NCBI GenBank assembly: GCA_934277655.1
Contig: CAKQVC010000086.1
Location: 1 to 7,695, forward strand
From: an uncultured Clostridia bacterium
GTDB lineage: Bacteria; Bacillota; Clostridia; Peptostreptococcales; Anaerovoracaceae
Direction of reading: 5' to 3'
DNA length: 7,695 nucleotides
This document shows, one piece after another, positions 1 through 5,076 of the stretch. Position 1 is the first letter of the stretch. Every line of letters starts with the position of its first letter. The notes under the pieces were generated by a model. It was not told the DNA's origin, made no database searches, and saw only the letters and a program-made list of their open reading frames with translations. A program made the position numbers and the translations under genes.

Positions 1-1
1 G

Positions 2-127
2 CTGGGAAATGACAGATATCAGGCAAAAGCAGGAGAATCTTTCTATTATATACCTGAAAAAAAACATTATATTACCTCAAAGAAAGGAGCGGAAATCTTG
101 TGGGTCAGCGTCCCACCAAGTTTCTAA
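2..127 (+). CDS. Cupin-domain transcriptional regulator, C-terminal end only (partial)
   Basis: An open frame entering from the left edge encodes 41 residues and stops at TAA 125-127. The residues (for example AGESFYYIPEKKHYI, then AEILWVSVPPSF at the very end) read as the last strands of a cupin_2 barrel. The closing ILWVSxPPSF is typical of HTH-XRE/cupin regulators that sit in front of polyamine and amino acid uptake operons in Clostridia. The DNA-binding half and the start lie outside the window. The stop is only 8 bases before the potA ATG, so the regulator is probably the first gene of the same transcript and translation of potA may be coupled to it. The usual role of this family, sensing a small molecule such as a polyamine through the cupin and controlling the adjacent transporter, is inferred from context and not shown here. 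Confidence 0.75.
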   Translation: MGNDRYQAKAGESFYYIPEKKHYITSKKGAEILWVSVPPSF

Positions 128-135
128 CATGACTT

Positions 136-1209
136 ATGGCATTGATAGAATTACAGAACATTTCAAAATCTTATGACGGAGAGTTGGTTCTCGATGAGTT
201 TGACCTGAAAATAAAGGAAAACGAGTTTATTACATTGCTAGGTCCGTCGGGATGCGGTAAGACAACGACCCTTAGGATCCTGGGTGGTTTCGAAAAACCT
301 GATGAAGGACGTGTTATGTTTCAGGGAAAGGATATTACGAACCTGCCACCTAATAAGAGACAGTTGAATACGGTTTTTCAGAAGTATTCCCTGTTTCCGC
401 ATATGAATATTGCGGATAACATCGCTTTTGGCCTGAAAATCAGCGGTAAGAGCCAGGAATACATCAATGATAAAATTAAATATGCACTGAAGCTTGTAAA
501 TCTGAGTGGTTATGAACGTAGATCCGTGACGTCCCTTTCCGGGGGACAGCAGCAGCGGATCGCCATCGCAAGAGCGATTGTTAATGAACCGAGAGTACTT
601 CTTTTGGACGAGCCACTGGGTGCTCTGGACTTAAAGATGCGACAGGAAATGCAATATGAATTGATCCGCCTGAAGCACGAACTGGGAATCACATTCTTGT
701 ACGTGACCCACGATCAGGAAGAAGCACTGACCATGTCCGATAAGGTTGTCGTTATGAACCAGGGCTATATCCAGCAGATGGGAACACCGGAAGAAATCTA
801 TAACGAACCGGAAAATGCTTTCGTAGCGGATTTTATCGGCGACAGTAATATCATCGATGGTGTGATGATGGAAGACCGCATCGTAAAGATCTGCGATCAT
901 ATTTTTCCGTGCATTGATGAAGGCTTTGGCCGCAAAAAACCAGTAGACGTGGTAATCCGTCCGGAGGATATCATCATTGGCAAACCGGGCAGCGGAATCA
1001 TGGACGGAGTCGTAACCTCCAACGTATTTATCGGCGTGCATTATGAAATGTGCATTGAAGCAGGCGGTTTCGAATGGCTGGCACAGAATACAGTAAGCTA
1101 TCCGGAAGGCACGAAAGTATCGATTGACGTTCTGCCGGAAAATATACAGATCATGCATAAGCCACAGTCCGAGGACGAACAGGCAATCGCACTGGATGAT
1201 TTTGAGTAG
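136..1209 (+). CDS. potA: Spermidine/putrescine ABC importer ATPase PotA
   Basis: This 357-residue protein is the cytoplasmic ATPase that powers polyamine import with PotB, PotC and PotD. All nucleotide-binding motifs are present: Walker A GPSGCGKT (36-43), Q-loop Gln82, signature LSGGQ (134-138), Walker B VLLLDE (154-159), D-loop GALD (162-165) and switch His192 in THDQEEA. After the ATPase domain (to about residue 235) comes a TOBE-type regulatory tail, with VVIRPEDI at 272-279. Length and order match PotA/CysA-type ATPases. The polyamine assignment rests on the downstream PotB and PotCD genes. The ATG at 136 is the only sensible start, because an in-frame TGA lies at 130-132. No good ribosome binding site sits at normal distance, so initiation probably depends on ribosomes ending the regulator gene at 127. 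The gene stops with TAG, 18 bases before potB. Confidence 0.93.
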   Translation: MALIELQNISKSYDGELVLDEFDLKIKENEFITLLGPSGCGKTTTLRILGGFEKPDEGRVMFQGKDITNLPPNKRQLNTVFQKYSLFPHMNIADNIAFGLKISGKSQEYINDKIKYALKLVNLSGYERRSVTSLSGGQQQRIAIARAIVNEPRVLLLDEPLGALDLKMRQEMQYELIRLKHELGITFLYVTHDQEEALTMSDKVVVMNQGYIQQMGTPEEIYNEPENAFVADFIGDSNIIDGVMMEDRIVKICDHIFPCIDEGFGRKKPVDVVIRPEDIIIGKPGSGIMDGVVTSNVFIGVHYEMCIEAGGFEWLAQNTVSYPEGTKVSIDVLPENIQIMHKPQSEDEQAIALDDFE

Positions 1210-1227
1210 GAAGGAGATGATAAGAAA

Positions 1228-1947
1228 ATGACAAAAAAATTATTTTCAGCACCATTTCTGGCATTCATTCTCTGCGGAACGATCATTCCGATGTGCGTCA
1301 TTGCTTTTTATGGGCTTACCGACAGGAGCGGGGCTTTTACGTGGGCGAATGTAACAGCAATTGCAGGCAGCGAACATGCGAAAGCTCTGGGCCTTTCTTT
1401 GCTTCTGGCATTTGCCAGCACTGTGATCTGTTTGATCCTTGCGTTCCCTCTGGGATTGATCCTGAAGGACAGCAAACTTGGAAAAAAAGGATTTATGGTC
1501 TTTGTTTTTATCCTTCCGATGTGGATGAACTTTCTTCTGCGGACGATGGCATGGCAGGTTTTGCTTGAAAAAAACGGCATCATCAATCATGCCCTGTCCC
1601 TGATCGGACTGCCGCACCTGGATATCATCAATACACCGGCGGCGGTTATTTTAGGTATGGTATATGACTACCTGCCTTTTATGATATTGCCTATTTACAA
1701 TGCGATGATCCGTATTGATAAAAATCTGATTGAAGCTGCTTATGACCTGGGTGCCAGTAAGCTTTTGGTTTTTTGCAAGATCATCCTGCCGCTTTCCGTG
1801 CCAGGGATCGTCAGCGGTGTAACTATGGTTTTTGTACCTTCTCTGACGACTTTTGCCATCTCCAACATGCTGGGTGGCGGCAAAGTGAACCTGATTGGAA
1901 ACATCATCGAACAGGAATTTACATCTTCATCCAACTGGAATCTGTGA
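1228..1947 (+). CDS. potB: Spermidine/putrescine ABC permease PotB, cut short by an in-frame TGA
   Basis: PotB is one of two membrane permeases of the polyamine importer. The frame encodes 239 residues with hydrophobic helices at roughly 8-30, 54-80, 87-112, 134-160 and 184-210. The EAA loop that docks on PotA is clear at 169-194 (EAAYDLGAS...LPLSVPGI). A strong site AAGGAG (1211-1216) precedes the ATG. The frame stops at TGA 1945-1947 directly after SNWNL. In PotB relatives the sequence continues as W-x-x-G-(S/A), for example WPFGAATS in E. coli PotB. Here the same frame continues after the stop with SGLSLVMM and runs to a second TGA at 2038-2040. One G-to-T change (GGA to TGA at 1945) explains this. 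Without the tail the sixth helix is missing, so transport would probably fail unless the stop is read through or is a sequence error. Full length would be 270 residues, normal for the family. Confidence 0.88.
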   Translation: MTKKLFSAPFLAFILCGTIIPMCVIAFYGLTDRSGAFTWANVTAIAGSEHAKALGLSLLLAFASTVICLILAFPLGLILKDSKLGKKGFMVFVFILPMWMNFLLRTMAWQVLLEKNGIINHALSLIGLPHLDIINTPAAVILGMVYDYLPFMILPIYNAMIRIDKNLIEAAYDLGASKLLVFCKIILPLSVPGIVSGVTMVFVPSLTTFAISNMLGGGKVNLIGNIIEQEFTSSSNWNL

Positions 1948-2040
1948 TCTGGTTTATCTCTGGTCATGATGATCTTCATTGTAGTCAGCATGGCATTTAT
2001 TGAGAAATTTGACAGAAACGGGGAGGGGAGCATGCTATGA
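1948..2040 (+). pseudogene. potB: In-frame 3' remainder of potB (last membrane helix) after the TGA
   Basis: Thirty codons stay open in the potB frame after the TGA at 1945-1947 and end at TGA 2038-2040, which overlaps the potCD start as ATGA. The product begins SGLSLVMMIFIVVSMAF and then gives IEKFDRN. This is a hydrophobic helix followed by a charged end, as expected for the sixth helix and cytoplasmic tail of PotB. No further stops or frame changes are present, so the interruption is recent or not real. A separate start inside this stretch, such as ATG 1969-1971 or 1972-1974, has no good ribosome binding site and is not proposed. Confidence 0.8.
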
Positions 2041-3890
2041 AAAAATTCGGAAAATGGCTGTATCTCGGTCTTATTGTTCTGTTTTTATACCTGCCGATCG
2101 GTACACTGATGGTGCTTTCTTTCAACTCCGGAAAGAGTATGAGTGCGTGGCAGGGATTTTCGGTCAAGTGGTATCAGGAAATGTTCCACAATCAGGAAAT
2201 CATGGAAGCCCTGGGAAATACTTTGTCCATCGCCCTGTGGGCGTCCATTCTGGCAACGCTTGTAGGTGTGGTGGCCTGCATCGGCCTGAATGCCATGAAC
2301 GAGAAAAAGCGCTCTTTTTTTATGGGTGTTAATAACATTCCACTGCTTAATGCGGATATTGTAACCGGTATTTCGATCATGATGAGTTTTATGCTGTTTG
2401 GCATCAGCTTAAGCTACGGAACGGTACTGTTTGCACATATTTCTTTTTGCGTGCCATATGTAATTCTGTCCGTTATGCCGAAGTTTAAGCAGTTGGAGAA
2501 CCACACGTATGAGGCGGCACTTGATTTGGGAGCGGAACCGGTATATGCGTTCTTTCATATTGTGCTTCCGGATATTATGCCGGGCATTGTATCGGGATTT
2601 TTGCTGTCCTTTACTATGTCGGTAGATGACTTCGTTATTACCCACTTTACAAGAGGAGCAGGAATCAACACGCTTTCTACTTTGATCTACAGCCAGGTAA
2701 AAATCGGTGTAAGGCCGACGTTGTATGCGCTTTCCACGGCTATTTTCGTGCTGGTTCTGCTGGTACTGATCATTGTCAATGTCCTGTCTTCTTCAAGAAA
2801 AGATAAGGGCGATTATTATGCGAAGAATGAAGGAGGCATTACCCCAAAAAAAGCACTGATACTGGGGCTGGTGCTTTTGACCGGCGTTACCGGGCTGAAC
2901 CAGTATGCTGGTTCATTGGTGGGATCACAGGATCAGGGTTCGGTCTATGTTTACTGCTTTGGCGACTATATCGATCCAGATCTGATCGACCAGTTTGAAG
3001 AAGAAACCGGTTATGAGGTCATTATAGACTACTTTGATACCAATGAGGAAATGTATCCGGTGATCAAGAATAACACAGCAGAATATGATGTCATCTGTGC
3101 ATCTGACTACATGATCGATAAGATGCGAAAAGAAGGACTTCTTGCAGAAATCAACTTTGACAATGTGCCAAATGTATCAAATTTAACAGATAATGTAAAA
3201 TCGTTTATTGACGATTTTGACCCGGGAATGAAGTACAGTGTGCCACATACCTGGGGAACGTATGGCATTATCTACAACAAGGATCTGATCCACGGCACGA
3301 TTGACAGTTGGAGCCAGCTGTGGGATGAGGAATATGCAGGGCAGGTAATCATGCCGAACTCTGTAAGGGAATGCAATATGATCGCTGCGAAGATTCTGGG
3401 CTATTCCATGAATACGCTGGATGAAAATGAGCTGAACGAGATTACGAATCTTCTGATCGAGCAGAAACCTTTTGTTTACAGTTATGCCAACGACAATGCC
3501 AGAGATCTGATGATTGGGGAATCTGCAACGATGGCGGTCATTACTTCCGGAGATGTGCTGTATGCACAGGAAGAAAACGATAAACTGGACTATGTGGTTC
3601 CGAAAGAAGGTACGGAAGTCTGGACCGACTGCTGGGCAATTCCGGCGAATGTCACCAATAAGAGCGGAGGCGAAGCATGGATCAATTTCATGCTGGACGG
3701 AAGCACAGCACGAACCAACTTTGAGTATCTGACTTATGGCATTCCGAATAAAGAAATCCTTGATCTGACAGATAATCCAATTCTCAATCCATCAGAGGAG
3801 GTACTGGCAAGATGTGAGACACTGGCCAACCTGGGAGCTGACGGAGACGATTTATACAGCAAGTACTGGAAAATCTTCAAGGCAAAGTAA
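2037..3890 (+). CDS. potCD: Fused polyamine permease and substrate-binding protein PotCD
   Basis: One 617-residue frame joins two importer parts. Residues 1-252 are the PotC permease, with six hydrophobic helices (about 8-29, 62-84, 103-126, 127-148, 176-196, 232-252) and the EAA loop at 159-184 (EAALDLGAE...LPDIMPGI). A short basic linker (SSSRKDK) leads to a seventh helix (about 273-289). Because PotC ends inside the cell, that helix places the rest outside. Residues 300-617 are a PotD-type binding domain. SDYMIDKMRKEGL (356-368) matches STYYVDKMRKEGM in E. coli PotD, and WTDCWAIPANV (529-539) carries the Trp/Asp pair (W529, D531) that contacts polyamine in PotD. Glu445 matches PotD Glu171, while the position of Asp168 appears to be Ser442. 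There is no lipobox; the helix serves as anchor. The start overlaps the potB end (ATGA) and has a strong site, GGGGAGGGGAG (2020-2030). Confidence 0.93.
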   Translation: MKKFGKWLYLGLIVLFLYLPIGTLMVLSFNSGKSMSAWQGFSVKWYQEMFHNQEIMEALGNTLSIALWASILATLVGVVACIGLNAMNEKKRSFFMGVNNIPLLNADIVTGISIMMSFMLFGISLSYGTVLFAHISFCVPYVILSVMPKFKQLENHTYEAALDLGAEPVYAFFHIVLPDIMPGIVSGFLLSFTMSVDDFVITHFTRGAGINTLSTLIYSQVKIGVRPTLYALSTAIFVLVLLVLIIVNVLSSSRKDKGDYYAKNEGGITPKKALILGLVLLTGVTGLNQYAGSLVGSQDQGSVYVYCFGDYIDPDLIDQFEEETGYEVIIDYFDTNEEMYPVIKNNTAEYDVICASDYMIDKMRKEGLLAEINFDNVPNVSNLTDNVKSFIDDFDPGMKYSVPHTWGTYGIIYNKDLIHGTIDSWSQLWDEEYAGQVIMPNSVRECNMIAAKILGYSMNTLDENELNEITNLLIEQKPFVYSYANDNARDLMIGESATMAVITSGDVLYAQEENDKLDYVVPKEGTEVWTDCWAIPANVTNKSGGEAWINFMLDGSTARTNFEYLTYGIPNKEILDLTDNPILNPSEEVLARCETLANLGADGDDLYSKYWKIFKAK

Positions 3891-3891
3891 A

Positions 3892-3949
3892 GCTACGTGC
3901 AGTATACCACAGGCAAGCTATCTGCTGATTGGTAAACGCAGCATGTAGC
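3892..3949 (+). other. Long imperfect hairpin just after potCD
   Basis: GCTACGTGC (3892-3900) pairs with GCATGTAGC (3941-3949) over 9 bp with one G-T wobble. Inside, GTATACC (3902-3908) pairs with GGTAAAC (3931-3937) apart from one A-A mismatch, and CAG-CA (3910-3915, one bulged G) pairs with TGCTG (3923-3927). The structure begins 2 bases after the potCD stop, so it probably forms the 3' end of the potABCD message. No T-run follows, so it is not a standard intrinsic terminator; protection of the mRNA end or a processing site is more likely. A second small hairpin, GCAGC (3948-3952) with GCTGC (3959-3963), follows and shares two bases. Confidence 0.55.
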
Positions 3950-3988
3950 AGCAGGAAAGCTGCACAGAGACAAAAATAGCGAAATAGG

Positions 3989-4017
3989 TAGAAAACTAGC
4001 AGAAAAAGTGGTATAAT
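3989..4017 (+). promoter_or_regulatory. Sigma-A type promoter for the acyltransferase/ligase operon
   Basis: The -10 box is a perfect TATAAT (4012-4017), preceded by TGG, which gives an extended -10 (TGn). A -35 box TAGAAA (3989-3994, 4 of 6 matches to TTGACA) lies 17 bases upstream, the best spacing. The predicted start falls at about 4022-4025, on the GGG that opens the structured leader RNA. This promoter would separate the downstream genes from the potABCD transcript. Confidence 0.8.
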
Positions 4018-4021
4018 ATAT

Positions 4022-4108
4022 GGGTGTTTCTATTTGACAGCAAACCGGGCGGGGCTTTGAACCTGCGGAACGGCAGCAAAGTCACAGGGAAACACCCTGT
4101 TTTCTTTT
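4022..4108 (+). ncRNA. Structured leader or small RNA, family not recognised
   Basis: Starting at the predicted transcription start, GGGTGTTTC (4022-4030) pairs perfectly with GAAACACCC (4089-4097). Inside, TGAC (4035-4038) pairs with GTCA (4081-4084). This encloses an internal loop with AGCAAA on both sides (4039-4044 and 4075-4080), then CCG/CGG (4045-4047 with 4071-4073), then GCGGG/CCTGC (4049-4053 with 4062-4066). A competing inner fold pairs 4053-4059 with 4077-4083 and CTGC 4063-4066 with GCAG 4073-4076. A terminator hairpin shares the outer 3' arm, so the two are mutually exclusive. This is the layout of a riboswitch or attenuator, but the outer helix also ends at the same T-rich run, so a free-standing RNA of about 85 bases is equally possible. 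GCAAACC and GCAAAG..ACAGGG recall the core of c-di-GMP-I (GEMM) riboswitches, but the second GEMM hairpin is missing. Confidence 0.5.
4084..4108 (+). terminator. Intrinsic terminator inside the leader
   Basis: ACAGGG (4084-4089) and CCCTGT (4095-4100) form a perfect 6 bp hairpin with loop AAACA, followed by TTTCTTTT (4101-4108). It lies 87 bases before the acyltransferase ATG and after the promoter, so it would stop transcription before the genes unless bypassed. Its arms are also used by the long-range helix with 4022-4030, suggesting regulated termination. Confidence 0.7.
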
Positions 4109-4194
4109 GTGGGCGGTTTCGAAATTTTTAAATTCCGTTTTAAGTGAGGAGCCGTCTGCAGAGAGAACAGATCTTTGCCTGAAAGGAAGACATC

Positions 4195-5076
4195 ATGGAC
4201 AAACCAAAGAAAAAACGAGGTGACCGCAGAGACGGTGTCTGGCTCAGTGACTTGGATCCACTGCATATCATCATGCCATATTTGTATCCAAACAAAGCAG
4301 ACAATGAAGCCTTTATCAGTGAAACAATCGACCTTGAAAATATAAAGCAGTATCTGAAGAATAAGAATGCACAGCTTCCCGAGGGGGAAGAACCCTGCAA
4401 GATGTTTTACGTCTTGCTTGCGGCGCTGGTTAAGACGATAACTCTTCGTCCGAAGATGAACCGCTTTATCAAGGGGGGCAGAATGTATCAGAGAAACACC
4501 CTTTCTCTGGCATTTGTTGTCAAGAAAAAATTTGCAGATAATGGAGAGGAAGCACTGGCATTTATCGAGTTTGATGAAAACACGACGATGGACGATGTGA
4601 GAAAAAAAATTGCAGCAGAAATCAACAGCTGCAGGGGAGAACAGGTAGACAACTCCACTGCGGGCATGGACATGCTGCGAAAACTCCCAAGACCGATTCT
4701 GCGTTTTGTCATGTGGTGTCTGCATAAACTGGATTATTACGGCAGGGCGCCGTATTCGCTGATTAAGACAGATCCAAACCATGCAACCTGCTTTATTACG
4801 AACCTGGGATCTATTGGTTTAAAAGCAGGCTATCATCATTTATCCAATTGGGGTACGAATTCCATTTTTATCGTAGTGGGTGAAAAGAAAATGACGCCAT
4901 TCTATGATGAAAAAGGAAATGTTACAATGAAGGAAACTCTCGACCTGGGGCTGACTCTGGATGAGAGAATTGCAGACGGCTATTACTATTCGAAAACCGT
5001 CAAGCTGCTGAAGCACCTGCTTCACAACCCGCAGCTGCTGGACACACCGGCAAAAGAGGAGGTGGATTATGAATAA
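4195..5076 (+). CDS. Stand-alone E2/CAT-fold acyltransferase-like protein with altered active site
   Basis: This 293-residue protein resembles the catalytic domain of 2-oxo acid dehydrogenase E2 subunits (chloramphenicol-acetyltransferase fold), without the lipoyl or E1/E3-binding domains. The C-terminal half is the clearest: CFITNLGSIG (199-208) matches the E2 TISNLGMFG strand, IFIVVGE (224-230) matches the strand after it, and LGLTLDERIADG (251-262) matches the E2 active-site motif LSFDHRVIDG, followed by an E2-like end (VKLLKHLLHNPQLL). The catalytic His is replaced by Glu257, so ordinary E2 or CAT chemistry is doubtful. Residues 163-183 (LPRPILRFVMWCLHKLDYY) form a hydrophobic, basic stretch that may touch the membrane or bind an acyl chain. 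The start has AAAGGAAG (4182-4189) upstream. The end overlaps the ligase gene by 8 bases, so the two products probably act on the same acyl group. Acceptor unknown. Confidence 0.8.
   Translation: MDKPKKKRGDRRDGVWLSDLDPLHIIMPYLYPNKADNEAFISETIDLENIKQYLKNKNAQLPEGEEPCKMFYVLLAALVKTITLRPKMNRFIKGGRMYQRNTLSLAFVVKKKFADNGEEALAFIEFDENTTMDDVRKKIAAEINSCRGEQVDNSTAGMDMLRKLPRPILRFVMWCLHKLDYYGRAPYSLIKTDPNHATCFITNLGSIGLKAGYHHLSNWGTNSIFIVVGEKKMTPFYDEKGNVTMKETLDLGLTLDERIADGYYYSKTVKLLKHLLHNPQLLDTPAKEEVDYE
5057..5062 (+). promoter_or_regulatory. Ribosome binding site of the ligase gene
   Basis: A consensus AGGAGG, continuing as TG, lies inside the acyltransferase gene 6 bases before ATG 5069. It fixes the ligase start and the ATGAATAA overlap (5069-5076), and indicates tightly linked translation of the two proteins. 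Confidence 0.85.

Noticed and set aside
131..143. The 13-base word GACTTATGGCATT occurs here and again at 3731-3743.
   Set aside because: A single short match between unrelated contexts (a start region and inside potCD) with no flanking similarity is probably chance.
1945..1947. TGA in potB as selenocysteine or a recoded sense codon.
   Set aside because: The family has Gly, not Cys, at this site. The natural potB end is also TGA, and no recognisable SECIS hairpin follows directly.
4056..4091. TTTGAACCTG ... GCAGC ... AGGGAA resembles the 3' half of a TPP riboswitch.
   Set aside because: The essential CTGAGA element is absent and the CTGG-ATAATG-CCAGCG segment does not match. Downstream genes are not thiamine genes.
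4022..4108. Small SRP RNA (ffs), because of closed ends, a GGAA segment and GCAGC.
   Set aside because: The conserved GGTCAGGTCCGGAAGGAAGCAGCC core is not present; GGAA falls in a loop flanked by the wrong bases.
4120..4137. A/T-rich hairpin followed by TTTT as a second terminator.
   Set aside because: The stem is weak (A-T pairs with a mismatch and a very short loop), so it is not supported as a terminator.
4030..4782. Minus-strand open frame of 250 codons across the leader and acyltransferase gene.
   Set aside because: The product has no recognisable domain, runs through the terminator and promoter-proximal RNA, and lies opposite a clearly coding E2-like gene.
4834..4854. HHLSNWG (residues 214-220) as an NRPS condensation HHxxxDG motif.
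   Set aside because: The Asp is missing and the segment aligns with a non-catalytic E2 strand region after NLGSIG. The true motif position is 256-262.
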